NCBI GenBank assembly: GCA_039000515.1
Contig: JBCFYV010000001.1
Location: 57,911,565-57,975,564, forward strand
DNA length: 64,000 nucleotides
Source: Timema cristinae
Taxonomy: Eukaryota > Arthropoda > Insecta > Phasmatodea > Timematidae
Direction of reading: 5' to 3'
Below the pieces are notes generated by a model, which was given only the letters and a program-made list of their open reading frames with translations, was not told the origin of the DNA and did not search any database. Both the position numbers and the translations under genes were made by a program. Shown piece after piece: positions 1 through 12,097 of the stretch (positions within the stretch are counted from its first letter, which is position 1; each line of letters begins with the position of its first letter).

Positions 1-116
1 GTTCGCAGCTCCATGTTCTATCTCTAGGGGAGATCTGAGGTGTCTGCGGTATAACCGCACTTTGTTTATCATTGTTTACTCATGCTTGTCTATTTTCTTT
101 CATGCTGTCCGAGGCC

Positions 117-1156
117 ATGGCTCCACCACTGAAGCCCAATACCAAGACTTCAGCTGGTATGAGGAAAACTGAGATATACAAGCTTAGCCGCGACCAGCTG
201 CTGTCTGAGCTCGCGTCCAGGGAGGTCCCGGTTCCACCCAGCGCTACGGTGGGTGAGTTGAGGTCTCTTCTCTCTGAACTGTTGAGTGAGGTTGGGGAGG
301 CTTCGGCCGGTCGTGATATGGCTGAGGATGCGAGTGAAAAACCTGTTGCTCTCCCCCACACCACCCCGTCCATGGCTGTAGGGTATCTCAAATGCCAGAG
401 CAAGGTTCTCATCGAAATTTTGGGTCGCATTCCCATATGTGATGGGCAGAACCACACCGACTTGTTTAGATTTCTAGTAGAGGTAAATAGGGCTTCGTGT
501 CTTAAACTTGTTAGCGAAACACAGTTTCTAACCTTGTGTCTGACGAAAACGTCGGGTTCCTCACAGAGCTATTCTCTCAAGGTATTCAAGCTAATCTATC
601 GTTGAGAGGGGTGATTGATTTGGTCTTGGGCGCATTGTTGCCCGGGAGGACGAAACAGAAGTTATGTAGAGAAGTGGTTCACCGGTTCCAGTCCCCCCAT
701 GAATCCTTTAGAAACTTCGTTCTTTCTATAACTGAAGCGGCTCGTGTGCTCAATGCTGACTTAGAGGAATTAGAGCTCGTCGATATCATTCTTGAAAATG
801 TCTCGCCTTTGACCAGGCGCCATTTTGTCTTTTCGGGGAAACCTACTTCTATGCAGGATCTTTACTCGCTGGCGTCAGTCATTGAGGGTACTCTTCTCGC
901 TGAAAAGGAATACTTGGACACGCATTCGCCAGCCGTGAAGAGTCGCGAGCGAACGGGTTTGAGTCCCGGGGCGGCTTGTACTGCGTTGCCATTTGAACGC
1001 GCCCTGCCCGTTAGGAATAATATACCTACTACTGGGGATAACCACGTGGGTGGGAATCGAAGGGACCGCGCGCTCCGTGATTTGTCTAGAGTCAGGTGCT
1101 ACCGGTGTAATAGGTTAGGACATGTCCGTAGGCAGTGCGTGGCGGGAAACTCCTGA
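117..1156 (+). pseudogene. gag: gypsy gag (capsid/nucleocapsid), one frame break
   Basis: Structural protein that would form the retrotransposon particle and bind its RNA. I start it at 117 because that ATG has a strong context (GCCATGG); an in-frame ATG at 102 is the alternative. The first ~145 residues lie in one frame, and the capsid-like remainder continues in another from about 554-560, so a single-base shift lies near there. The C-terminus carries one CCHC zinc knuckle, CYRCNRLGHVRRQC (CX2CX4HX4C), preceded by a basic stretch typical of nucleocapsid. The last codons read GGA AAC TCC TGA and overlap pol in the -1 frame. Capsid similarity is weak by eye; the call rests on position, the knuckle and the downstream pol. 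The frame break may be a sequencing error. Confidence 0.75.
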
Positions 1157-1204
1157 GGCGCGGCCAGGGACGTGGCATGGTCGCGCCCGCGTGTTGTAAG
1201 CCAC
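1144..1204 (+). promoter_or_regulatory. Predicted -1 ribosomal frameshift signal, gag to pol
   Basis: The heptamer GGGAAAC (1,144-1,150) is in register with gag as G GGA AAC, the X XXY YYZ form. After a 6-nt spacer, 1,157-1,165 pairs with 1,179-1,187 (9 bp, GC-rich, one G-U). Loop bases 1,172-1,176 (GTGGC) can pair with 1,200-1,204 (GCCAC), which would make an H-type pseudoknot. A -1 slip moves reading from gag straight into the open pol frame, whose codon begins at 1,150. GGGAAAC is a known slippery sequence in several retroviruses; use here is inferred. Confidence 0.7.
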
Positions 1205-4200
1205 ATGTTCAGAGCCCGTGTGTTGCTATTTCTATTGGACCCGTAGAGTGTGTGGGACTCTTCGATACCGGGGCCAGTCATTCTTTTGTTTGCAACAAAT
1301 TTCTTGATACTGTTAAGAATAAAGTTAATGTCTTGTATGAGCGCATTGTGCCTAAAGCGTACGCCGTGGCCAATGGACAGTGTTTATGGGTTTCTTGCAA
1401 GCTTAACCTTCCGGTTAAGATTGGGCGGTTTTCATGGAGACGCTGTTTGTATGTTGTGGCCGATCTTCCTTTTGATATTATCCTAGGTAATGATTTCCTA
1501 TTTGAGACCAGGGCTAGATTAAATCTAGGTGAGGGAGGAGTGTCATTTGGTTTTGCGCCTGGGGAACTTATCCCCTTTGTGGGTGGTAAACCCCCTTTGG
1601 GTCTCTACTCCATAGATAGTGATGATGAAGCTATACATGACGTTGTTAGTCAGTTTCCTGACGTCATTACTGAGCGATGGGGGAAGTGTGATATCTTACC
1701 ATATGATATTGTTGCTCAGGACGACATCCCTGTACGCTCAGGTCCTTATTCCTGTGCCCCGCCCAAGATGGAGATTTTCAGGGAAGTAGTCTTCGACCTC
1801 GAAAGGAGAGGGGTTATTCGCCCATCCAAATCTCCGTATGCCAGTCCTGCTTTCATCATCCCCCGCAAGAGTAATGGATACCGCCTCATCGTTGACTATA
1901 GAAAGGTTAATAAGAAAATCGTATTCGACCCCTACCCGATGCCTAGCATCGAGTCGGCGTTCCAGCATCTTGGCAAGGCCAAATTCTATAGTTTACTTGA
2001 TCTCAATGCGAGCTTTTTGCAATGCGCGCTCTCGGAGCCTTCCAAGAAGTTCACAGCTTTCGTTACCCCATGGCAGGTCTACGAATTTAACCGGGTGCCC
2101 CTGGGTATTAGTTGCGGGGGACAAGCATTAAATAGGGTATTAGATCATATTCTGGCCGATTTGAAATTTAAGTTTGTGTTCAATTACCTAGATGACATAT
2201 GCGTTTACAGTAACTCTCTCGAGGAACATCTACTCCATGTGGAGACTGTTCTGCGCCGCTTGCGCTCGGCTGGTCTTACCGTCAACCCGGAGAAGGTTAC
2301 GTGGGCTAAGCGGTCTATCCCGTATCTAGGCTACATAATCTCGGAAGGGAACCTTCTCGTGGATCCTGGACGCGTAAAACCGATCCTTGACTTCCCGGCC
2401 CCAAAAAACTTGAAAGGCGTGCTACGCTTTTTAGGTATGTGCGCATACTATGCCAGGTTCATACCCATGTTTTCCGAGATCGGCAGCCCATTAAACTCAC
2501 TTAAGAAAAAAGGGGCAAGTTTTGTGTGGGGAACAGAACAAAGTGAGGCCTTTCTCTCTCTCAAGCGACACTTAGTGTCCCCCCTGGATCTGCGTATGCC
2601 GGACTTCTCCCTCCCATTTCGGTTGCACGTGGACGCGTCTTCGGTAGCGCTTGGTGCCGTTCTTTCCCAGCTCACCCCTGAGGGCAATAGGCCGGTTGCT
2701 TTTGCAAGTAGAACGTTGAATACGGCGGAAAGGAAATATAGCACATACGAAAAGGAATGTCTCGGGTGCGTATTTGGGATTGAGAGATTTTCTGATTATT
2801 TGGAGCTCAGGAAATTTGACCTATTCACTGATAATGTTTCGTTGTCTTGGATGTGGAATCACCCCAAGCAACTTGGGAATATAGGGCGTTGGGTGTGGAG
2901 ACTTTCCAGGTTCGACTTTACCACCCACCACATTGCCGGGAAGTTGAACATTGTGGCAGATGCGTTGTCCCGCATGTCTGAAGATCTTGAGCCCATTGGG
3001 AAACATCCGGATGCCGAACCCCTTTGCGTTATCCACACCATACCCGAGTCCTTTATTTCGATCGGCGAACATCAGTCCCAAGACAACTTTTGTAAACAAG
3101 TAGTGGAGAGGCTGGGTGCAGGTGAGGTAGTAGGTAATTACTCTGTTTCAAAAGGCCTCCTGGTAGTCAAAGTTAGAGGTAGGACCAGATATTACGTCCC
3201 GGAGAAACTCAGGCCCATGCTTATGAGGTACTTTCATGATTCAGCGTTTGGAGGTCATTGTGGGATACTTAAGACTGAGCGAAAGGTGTCGAAAGAGTTC
3301 TTCTGGCCCAATTTGCCTAAGGATGTCAGATGTTGGGTAAGAAAGTGTGAGTCGTGCCAGAAAGCTAAGCCGGCCCAAAACTCGAAGATCGGTCTTCACT
3401 CAGCCGACATCGCGACAAGGCCTTGGGAAAAGGTCTTCGTAGATTATGTCGGGCCCTTGTCCCGCACTTCCCTAGGCAACACCGCGATCTTGATTGCCAT
3501 GGATGCCTTCTCAAAGTTTGTTATATTAATACCGCTTAGAAATATGAAGGCTACGACCACCGTGAACGCTTTGTCGAGGCGTATTTGGGCGATGTTAGGC
3601 GCCCCTAGAATAATTGTGAGTGACAATGGGCCATGCTTTAGGGCCAAGGCTTTTGCAGATATGTGTTTTTTATGGGGATAAGGCATGTGACAACTAGCCC
3701 TTACAACCCATCTCCCAACCATGTAGAGCGGTTTAACCGCAACTTGAACATAGCCCTGACCATATTTCACCACCTTGACCAATCCCATTGGGACCAACAC
3801 CTGGATTTCTTAAACCTCGCCTTCAATTCGGCCTATCACGAGTCGGTACGGGCTACCCCGGCTTCTATCTTCCTCAACAGAGACCTCAACCATCCCCTCC
3901 TGGCCATCTGGGATGTGGATCCGCTTTTGTCGGAAGCCACTCACCGTACGTTTGAGGAGAAGTGTGAGTTAGCGTTTGTTAACCTACAGAAGTCGCAACG
4001 GAAGGTCGCCTCGGCTTACAACCGAGGACGAGTCCCTGTCCCCTTTAAAGTAGGCGACACTGTCGTCTGTAAGTGCTTCCCCAGAGCTCAGCTGCAGACA
4101 AGTCGTCGGCTAAGCTGTCTTATAAGTGGAATGGGCCATGGCTGATAGACAAGTTTCTAACCCCCGTCTCCGTGCTTCTGAATGAAGTGGCGGATCCATC

Positions 4201-4246
4201 TCTGTCTCGGCGAGCACATGTTAGCCATTTAAAACCCGTGGCATAG
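1150..4246 (+). pseudogene. pol: gypsy pol: protease, RT, RNase H, integrase; two frame breaks
   Basis: Polyprotein that would process gag, copy the RNA and insert the cDNA. Domains in order: aspartic protease with LFDTGAS near the start; reverse transcriptase with VDYRKVN and the catalytic FNYLDD; RNase H with LHVDASS, YEKEC and LFTDN; integrase with an HHCC zinc module (GGHCG to CESCQKAK) and DDE core (VDYVGPL, VSDNG, then E in PNHVERFNRN). The frame is open from 1,150 to 3,681, breaks in a run of six T at 3,665-3,670, continues to ~4,080, and shifts again near 4,076-4,090. The last part includes the GPY/F-like module (NGPW) and stops at 4,244-4,246. It has no initiator of its own and is expected by -1 frameshift from gag. 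Catalytic residues look intact. The gypsy clade was not assigned. Confidence 0.9.
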
Positions 4247-5026
4247 TTAGTCAGTGCCCTGTCGTGTGTCAAGTTATGTTTTATTATATATTGTCTACCA
4301 GGGCACTTTATTCGACGTATGTTTTAAATGTTCACTTAGTAACCAAGAGGGGGGCCCCTTCTCGCTATTAGCATGTAAGGACGTGTTAGGTATTGTAGTG
4401 CTTTATTAAACTGTGACGCCTGGGAGTTGCCAGAGTGCGTTTGTGCGTCGACCCAATGAAAGACACTCCGAGAGATACTCTTTTTTGGGACATCACCTGT
4501 CTCATGTGTGACCCATATGGACCATTGAGGCCTAAAGACTCACGGGTTGAGTGAACCCGATCGGGCACGAACTGTACGGCGACATGCAAGAATAGGTGTG
4601 AACTCTATGTGGTGTATGTTCTACTTGTAATGCTTTTGTTCTCAGAGAGGTCTCCTTATTCCCTCCTCCCCTTCCTCCCGGCTCTGGGAACCGAGCGCCG
4701 TGTCGACGCGGAACATAAGGAAGAAGATGTGGTGTGGGCGGGATGGACTACCCAAGTCATGTGAAGAAGCTGGGACGACCGCTGTGGCCATCTGGAAATT
4801 GGGTGGAATGAGTGTCGTGCAGCAAGCCAGATGAGCGTCAATAAAGCATTCCAAGAGTGAACTGGTGGTTGCGACCAGTTCCAGTGGGAATCGACAGCCA
4901 ACCGGCTGGACTGATGATTGGAAATCTCTAGAGAGGGCTCGTCACCCCCTCCCCTACCAGAACGTATAGACTCATCACGACTGGGATGGCGCCTCCTGGT
5001 CGTTCCTCTCGAGGTCTCCTCTCCTT
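4247..5026 (+). other. Non-coding 3' region of the gypsy element
   Basis: No convincing reading frame lies between the pol stop and the polypurine tract. There is a G/C run at 4,349-4,358 that could be a secondary polypurine tract, but no TG-initiated LTR follows it. I see no envelope motifs. Confidence 0.5.
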
Positions 5027-5038
5027 GAGGGGGGGTAT
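5027..5038 (+). promoter_or_regulatory. Polypurine tract (plus-strand primer)
   Basis: GAGGGGGGG followed by TAT sits immediately before the TGTAACG start of the putative 3' LTR, the standard place for the plus-strand primer of an LTR retrotransposon. Confidence 0.7.
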
Positions 5039-6780
5039 TGTAACGATCTTACAAACGAGTACGAGTTCAACCAATTCAACGCCAAGTGATATGGGGCTAG
5101 ACTTACCGCCTGCCTGTTGAACGGGCCCACTTTCCGCTCGCCTTGGACACGCACGCACTCGAGAAAACCCAACGGACACTGAGAGTGGGACCGCTCTCTT
5201 CACTTCGACTGTGATTAAGGCCCCGCCCACCAAGAAGAAATCGTCGAACTTGACTTGAGCTGTTTCCGGTTCTCCTAAAATTAAATGCTATCAGCGCTAT
5301 CTTTAAAACCCCAGAGCTGCCATTTTCTCCCACCTGAGCGCTGCTCGTTTCCTTTCATTCGTTTATTCCTTCCCTCATTTCCCCCTCTCTGAGGTCAGAA
5401 TCGACGCTCACAAATCGTATAAAAAGGACTGTATGCTTCTAATCTCTACTAACTATACCACAGGCTCATTAAGGTGAGGGTGTTCTCCGACGTCTCTTCT
5501 GGGATTACTTATTCTTTGAAATTCCTTTTGGCATTATTATGGGGGGGAACTGTTTTCTAAATTTACCGTTTAGGCTTAACTTCGAGAGATTTAACTTAGT
5601 TCATGACTAATGGGATGTAAGTGGCGTATCCACGGCTTGTCAAAATTTACTTAGATCCTTTTGGTGCACCTTAAGTGCTATCTTCACTCTTACCTTAATC
5701 GGTCATATTTGGGGTGCATTCAACCGGGGTGTAAAATAATCTTTATATGAAACTTAACTTTGGTACTTTATTATGCTTTATGTGTTAGGCGTAAACACGT
5801 CTTGGTGGTGTTATGTTAGCGCAGGTTAGACTGAAATGGTTATTGAGAGCAATCATTGGAGTTAAATAATGGGGACAGCCATTACGGCGTATCTGACGTT
5901 AACTTGGAATTTGGTGGTGTCTCTGATTTTTAGGCTGAGAGCATGGCTCTGTATTTAAATTTAAATTATCAGGTTCTTTATGTAAATATTAAATGAGTAG
6001 GATTGTCGTCTCTCAGACACCATGTATTGTTGATGTGCCTCATAGGATTCTTCTAGCCGAAACATTAATAGAATTGGTCCTAAAATTGTATAGTGGGTTA
6101 GACTTGAGTTATAAGTCTATGATTACTGGCAAGCAGATGTTAAGGTTATTAAAATAACATATGAGGTTTAACCATAGTTGTATGTATAGGTATTTGAACT
6201 TAGTAACGTATAGTGTAATAAGGTTTACTAGTTTAGGGTTTGATAAAATGTAACTAAAGCTTCAGCTCATGAAATTTAATCATGTTTATATGTAGTTAAG
6301 CTCAGTTTTGTAAGGTAAAGAAAGTGACGGCCTTGCGGTCTAATAGAGTTAACTTTATTTTGGGCTATCATGCTGAATTGTTACCTATAGCCAGTTAGGG
6401 CTTAACTTCATATTGATAATGAGTGGAGAGGTAAATGTATAGCATGTATGTGCTTAGGCTGCTAGGGTTAGTACGAGGACTCTACAAATTAGTATCTCGA
6501 AATATTGACATTATAGGCGAACCTCACCAATGAACTTGTAACCAGGTATCCACGGGTCGGATTTCTTGAATGGACCCTGAACTGAACTTTAACTCTAAAT
6601 TTAATTTTGTAATCTCTGGGTCATATCTTTAATAGAGTAAATTCCTATTATGAATATTTTCAGCTATTTAGCTATACTTTGACATTGTACTATGTTTGTT
6701 ATTTTTGATATAACTAATAAACTTGTCAACATTATTTTCTTGTATCTCTTCTGATCTCCTGCACGCTCCATTTGTTTTAA
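5039..6780 (+). repeat. 3' LTR of the gypsy element (end uncertain)
   Basis: The LTR starts at TGTAACG right after the polypurine tract. A TATA box (TATAAAAA, 5,418-5,425) fits an LTR promoter. If short, the LTR could end at the ACA near 5,463; if long, it may include the T-rich, non-coding stretch to the AATAAA at 6,716-6,721. The 5' LTR needed to fix the end is outside the window. Confidence 0.5.
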
Positions 6781-6784
6781 ATAG

Positions 6785-7099
6785 ATGAGGGTGAAAGACG
6801 GTACAGTTTCATTTTTCCATCGTTGCCTCCGTCTTATTCTGGCTCTACCCCCCCGAACCCGTAACTCTGTGATCTACACAGAGTCGGGACTTCCACCTTT
6901 TGATCTCATACTACACCAGCGAACAGATAAATTCTTTCGCAAGCTTCGCCACTCAGATAACCCCCTTATCAGAAGCATTGGTGCAGATCCCGGGGGCCGG
7001 CTCGCCCTCATCGCCGCATACGCCACCTCTTACAACAGCCCCCCAGTTGTAGTGGAGCTTCTCTGGGCCCAAGTTATTGGCACCCAACTGTACAATTAA
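6785..7099 (+). pseudogene. LINE fragment, C-terminal part of a reverse transcriptase ORF
   Basis: About 105 codons resemble the region downstream of the RT core in non-LTR retrotransposons of the jockey/CR1 type: RLILALPPRTRN, then IYTESGLPPFDL and an arginine/lysine-rich helix. There is no catalytic core here, so this is a severely 5'-truncated copy, the usual outcome of target-primed reverse transcription. It abuts the end of the gypsy LTR region. Family assignment is by eye. Confidence 0.55.
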
Positions 7100-7411
7100 C
7101 TCTATACAATACAGCTCTAAAAGTTTAAATTAATTTTCCCCTAAATGCAGCGGGTTTTTTTTGGAAATTTTTCCCTGCATCCTTCAGTTGCTATTTCTTC
7201 TTTTATGTATAAATAGGCTTAAACTTACATTTTAAAACTATAATGTTGGCATTTGTAATCGTCTAACCCTTGAAAAATGTATGTAATTAGTCTCTATTAA
7301 ACTAAACCTTAAACCTGTTCTTGTGTGAAATATACCTTCTGCGTCTAGAGAAGTGATAGTGAATAATTTTCAAGTCAACTATCATGTATTTATTCTAATA
7401 GAACACACTCT
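7100..7411. other. AT-rich DNA, no feature recognised
   Basis: Possible 3' tail of the preceding LINE fragment. I see no gene, terminal repeat or promoter. Confidence 0.4.
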
Positions 7412-10400
7412 ATGCTTAGTATTTTATCTGTTGATTTTCATACAACACGCTTGGTTAAAATGATCTTCCTATGTAAGAACTGTTCAAAATCTTTTACCAA
7501 GCTTACCAACCTGGCGCATCATATGCTTTTACAACACGGGAGTGGACAAGATTTTAGTTGGAATGACAACTTACAGCGACATGTTTTCTCACATAGTCGG
7601 GGGGGGGGGGGTGAAGTCATTCGAGTGTGATAAATGCATTCAAATATATTCACGGCGGGATAATCTATTACAACACAATCTAAAGAACTGTACTGCAACA
7701 GGAGCAACTTCACTGGGGAATTTTGCCAACGTTTCAAAGTCAAGAGAGCAGGAATCTATTGAGAATCTCGATAATGATGAAGATTATGACCCCTTTAGTT
7801 TTTCAGAAGCTTCGAATGGTACAGTAAAAATTATCAAGCTCTCTCCCTTGAAGTACTCTCTATTTTTAGTCTTTATTAACGAAATTAAAATGAAGTTGAA
7901 TGCAACGCTGGTCCATCAACATAAAGTAATGGGTAATCTTAAATAGTATACATCTGCCTGTGTAGAGTACTCTCGTGTTTGAGGGGTGGAAGAGGAAAAA
8001 ATCACCCCTTACTTTCGCAGTAAGTGTATCGTCACTCTAAGTCCTGACGAATTAAAATCACAGATTGAGGGTGCATGCACTTACATGATTCAAGTAGCTT
8101 CTTCTTTCCAACACATAGGAAGTGGTTGGTCTGAGGACCGTGTGAAATACTTAGAGCTTAAACAAGCTAAATATGTTCCTTTGGCTGCTTCCAGCTATAT
8201 TCCATTACCAGAAGAGTTGAGAAATAAGAATGCTCTTATAAGGAATGCTGACAGTAAATGTTTTCTTTGGTCTGTGCTAGCATTTCTATACTCAACTGAC
8301 ATGCATGCTAATCGAGTGAATAAGTATATATCACTGGAAGGTAAACAAAATATGGATGGTATTGAATAGCCTGTGCAAATACCACAAATAACTAAGTTTG
8401 AAAAACAAAATAATGTATCTATTAATGTGTATGGCTACCAAGGGGAAATATTCCCTGTAATAATAACTAAGGTTATTCGTGACAATCGCGTGGATTTGTT
8501 GTTTCTTTCCAATGTGGATGGAGGACATTATTGTCTTATTAAGAACTTGATCAGATTGCTAAGTTCACTGACTAGACACGATGGTGAATCATATTATTGC
8601 AAATATTGTTTGCATAGATTTTCCTAGGAAAATCTCAGGGATAAGCATAGTGAGTGGTGTGCTGATTTTGATGCTCAGAAGATACAGATGCCCGAGGAAG
8701 AGGGTGAAAAATTGGAATTTTTGGCATATAAACATATGCTAAAAATCCCGTACGAGATCTATGCAGATTTTGAATGTTTTAATATTAAAATATCAGGGTG
8801 TGCACCTAACCCTAATCACTCATCAAATACAAAAATGACGAAGCATACGCCATCAGGATTTGCATATGTAGTCATCGATTCGGAAGGTAAATGTGTGAAA
8901 CCTCCTGTTGTCTATAGTGGTGAGATTGTTATGGATACCTTTCTTCAAAAACTTGTTGAAGAAGAAACCATGATCATTGAGATGAAGAAAAATGTTGTCC
9001 CTATGCGCATCACCCCTGAACAAGAAAATGAATTTATTTCGGCTAGCGTATGTAGTATCTGCGAGAAAGAGTTGGGTCAAGACCGCGTCCGCGACCACTG
9101 TCATCTCAGTGGAGCTTATCGGGGTGCATCTCATAGTAAGTGTAATATTCAGTTTCAATATACCAAGAGAATACCCGTCATTTTACACAATTTATAAATT
9201 ATGACACCCATATTATCATGCAGAAATTGGGAATTTTACAGACAGAAGAATATCATGTATTCCAAACAATATGGAGAAGTATATCTCATTCAGTCTTGGC
9301 TATTTACAATGTATTGACTCGTTCCAGTTTTTAAGCACATCTCTTGAAAAATTGGTTGAAAATTTGTTGCATGTTGGGAAAACTCAATTTAAAATAATCC
9401 ATGAAAATACCCCTTTCGATAAAGTAAATCTACTGCTACGAAAAGGTGTGTTCCCTTATGATTACATGGATTGCAGTAGTAAACTGAAAGATAGTCAATT
9501 ACCACCAAAATCTGCATTCTATAATCAGATGCACCAAGAACATATTTCAGAAAGTGACTACGCTCAAGCTAAAACTGTGTGGGAAAACTTTGAAATGAAC
9601 ACTATGGATGATTATCAAAATTTATATATTTTAAGTGATGTTATACTTTTAGCAGCCATCTTCTAATACTTTCACTCTTTGTGTTTTGAGTACTATAAAT
9701 TAAACTGTCTAAATTTTTGCACAAGCCCTGGACTAGCATGGGTGGCATTTTAAAGATAACAAAAGTTGAGTTGGAGCTACTAACTGACATTAAAATGCAT
9801 TTATTCATTGAAAAGGGGATACGTGGTGGGGTGTCTATGATTTCTAATAGACATTTTGAAGAAAACAACCCCGATATGATAGATTTTAATCCTGAAAAGG
9901 AGGTGAAGTAAATCACATACTGAGATTGTAATAACCTATACGGAACTGTTATGTCTGATTGCCTTCCTCAGAGTAATTTTAGGTGGTTGAACAAGAATGA
10001 AATAGCAGAGCTCAACATAATTTCAGTTGCTGATGATAGCTCTGTGTGTGTTATATATTAGAAGTGGATCTATAGTATACGGAAGAAATTCATGACGAGC
10101 ACAGTGACTATCCACTTGATCCTGAAAAAGTCATAGTTACTCCTGAGATGTTGTCCCCATTCTCTAAGTATATACAATCCAAGCTGAACTCTCCCACCGG
10201 CGGGAAAACAGAAAAGCTAGTGCCCAACCTAAACAGTAAACAAAATTACGTGGTACACTACCGTAATTTAAAACTGTATATTTCCTTGGGTATGAAGCTT
10301 CAAAAGATACACCGAGTCCTAACTTTCATTCAGGGCGCTTGGTTGAAGCCATATATTGATTTTAATACATCCCGACGAAAAAAACGCATTAAATAGATTT

Positions 10401-11213
10401 GAAAAGGACTTTTTCAAACTCATGAACAATGCAGTATTCGGTAAGTTGATGGAGAATCAAAGACATCGTGTAAATGTTCAATTACTAAATAATGAAAAAA
10501 AGGCTGAAGAAGCGTATTGCTTCACCTACATTTATTGCTTATACAATCTTCACGGAAGAGTTAGTTGGGGTTCACATGAGAATAATAAGCCTACTTTTAA
10601 ATAAGCCTATCCATGCAGGTTTTGCAATCTTAGATATAAGCAAGGTTATTAGGTATAGCTTTCATTATAATTATGTTAAGAGGAAATATGGTCAAAATGC
10701 AAAGCTCTTATTCACAGACACAGACTCCTTTGCTAAGAGCTGAAAACAAAAAATGTGTATGCGAATATGTGTGATAATATAAACCGATTCGACACTTGAG
10801 ACTATCCAGAAAAACATTTTTTATACAGTGTGTGTGATAAAAAATCTTTGGGTAGAATGAAGGATGAGATGAATGGAGAGTTTATTCGAGAGTTTGTGGG
10901 ACTTCGACCAAAGCTTTACTCCATTCAAAAGGAGAGTCTTGAGGAGAAAAAAGTAGATGAAGGTGTATCAAAAACAACTCTCAAAAAGAAAACTAAACAT
11001 TCTCATTATAAAAAATGTTTAAAGCAGGGGATTTTACGCTACACCAATATGTCTATGATAAGAAGTGAGAAACATCAATTGTATAGTATCTCTTTGAATA
11101 AACTTGCACTTTCACCAGGAGATGATAAACGCTATATTTTAGACAATGGATGCGACACTCTTGCATACGGTCACTACAAAATAAGACAATTGCGTTCACC
11201 AATGGAGACATAA
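7412..11213 (+). pseudogene. Decayed protein-primed family B DNA polymerase of virus/Maverick-related type
   Basis: A gene in many frames. In order: two C2H2-like fingers (from 7,458 and ~7,620); a region with NADSKCFLWSVLAFLY and GGHYCLIKNL; a CX2C finger (YYCKYCLHRF); exonuclease motif I YADFECF (8,761); an endonuclease VII-like HNH segment at ~9,040-9,165 (CSICEKELG, DHCHLSGAYRG, HSKCN); an exonuclease III region (LYILSDVILL, ~9,630); polymerase motif A DCNNLYG (9,924-9,944); motif B FFKLMNNAVFGK (~10,410); motif C FTDTDS (10,711-10,728); and a C-terminal tail ending near LAYGHYK. This layout matches polymerases of linear virus-like elements found in many invertebrate genomes. At least eight stops or shifts interrupt it, including a 13-G run at 7,600. 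No terminal inverted repeats were found around it, so it looks like an old, orphaned copy. Its family differs clearly from the polymerase at 46.5-50.5 kb. Confidence 0.8.
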
Positions 11214-11689
11214 AAAAATCACCCTTTATATTTTATTACGTAAATAGCTAGAGTGCTTATGATTATCATAGCCTGATTTCATCAAGTGAAACAGCACATC
11301 TCTATCTAAATTAATTAGTTTAGTTAAAATTAGTTATAGGTGGGAGGTGACGTTACTCTCTACCCCGCAGTACCTTCTGGGAAACGTTTTAATAAACGGC
11401 TAAACGAGTAACACCTAATACGTAGTAATATTATAATAATATGTTGGTGATTTATAAAAGTTTCATCCAATTAATAATGTAACTATTTTAGAAACATCTG
11501 GTTTACCCCCGCCTTCCCCTCCCCAAATATTTTTTCCTGGTCCGTCACTGAGCAATGCTATTCTTATGAGAGAAAGTAGACCACTGACTATAGGAAGGGT
11601 CTATTTGAAAGAAAATGATCCAACTTCGCAGTGAGGAGGATAAATGCTAAAACTTGAAAAAATTGTTGACCCTAAAAATAATATTTCCC
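11214..11689. other. Unassigned AT-rich DNA
   Basis: No reading frame or repeat that I can support. Confidence 0.4.
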
Positions 11690-11990
11690 GATCCACAACA
11701 GGGTCAAAGACCTCACGATCTATTCTTGTATCGACTTGTCTTGTCTGCCCGCCAACTTGGCACCAGGGTTGCGATGACGTCATCGGGAAACCCCGTTGCC
11801 TGGGTCAATGACCTCAATATCTATTCTTGTCTCAACTCGTCTTGTCAGGCCGACATACTGGCACCAGAGTTGCGATGACGTCATTGGGAAAACCCAGGTT
11901 GCTGAGATTATGATCTATTCTTGTCCTGACATGTCTTGTTGACCCGCCAGACTGGCTCCAGGGTTGTGAAACCGGAAAAACTCATTACCA
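11690..11990. repeat. Tandem repeat, ~95-101-bp unit, three copies
   Basis: The motif CTATTCTTGT recurs at about 11,720, 11,821 and 11,915, each followed by a similar block with GGCACCAG and GTTGCGATGACGTCA. Two copies keep the TGACGTCA palindrome, which is also the core of CREB/ATF sites. Confidence 0.7.
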
Positions 11991-12097
11991 CATAAGGGGT
12001 TGTGACACATACCTCTAAGGAGGGAGAGTGAAAGGAGGAGGTCTCAAGGCATAGGCGCCATTTATCACACTCTACCCCAAACGGTTGTCAGCTAACA

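Larger units (their letters stand above)
1..6780 (+). mobile_element. Ty3/gypsy LTR retrotransposon, 5' end outside window
   Basis: The order gag, protease, reverse transcriptase, RNase H, integrase is that of the Ty3/gypsy superfamily. No 5' LTR or primer binding site is visible, so the element is cut by the window edge. After pol comes ~0.8 kb of non-coding DNA, a polypurine tract at 5,027-5,035 and an LTR beginning TGTAACG at 5,039. The 3' boundary is uncertain: the LTR may end near 5,463 or run to the AATAAA at 6,716. No envelope gene was recognised. Domain motifs are well preserved despite three likely frame breaks. Confidence 0.85.

Noticed and set aside
2448..3099. Antisense frames over pol
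   Set aside because: Shadows of the conserved RT/RNase H frame; no independent motif.
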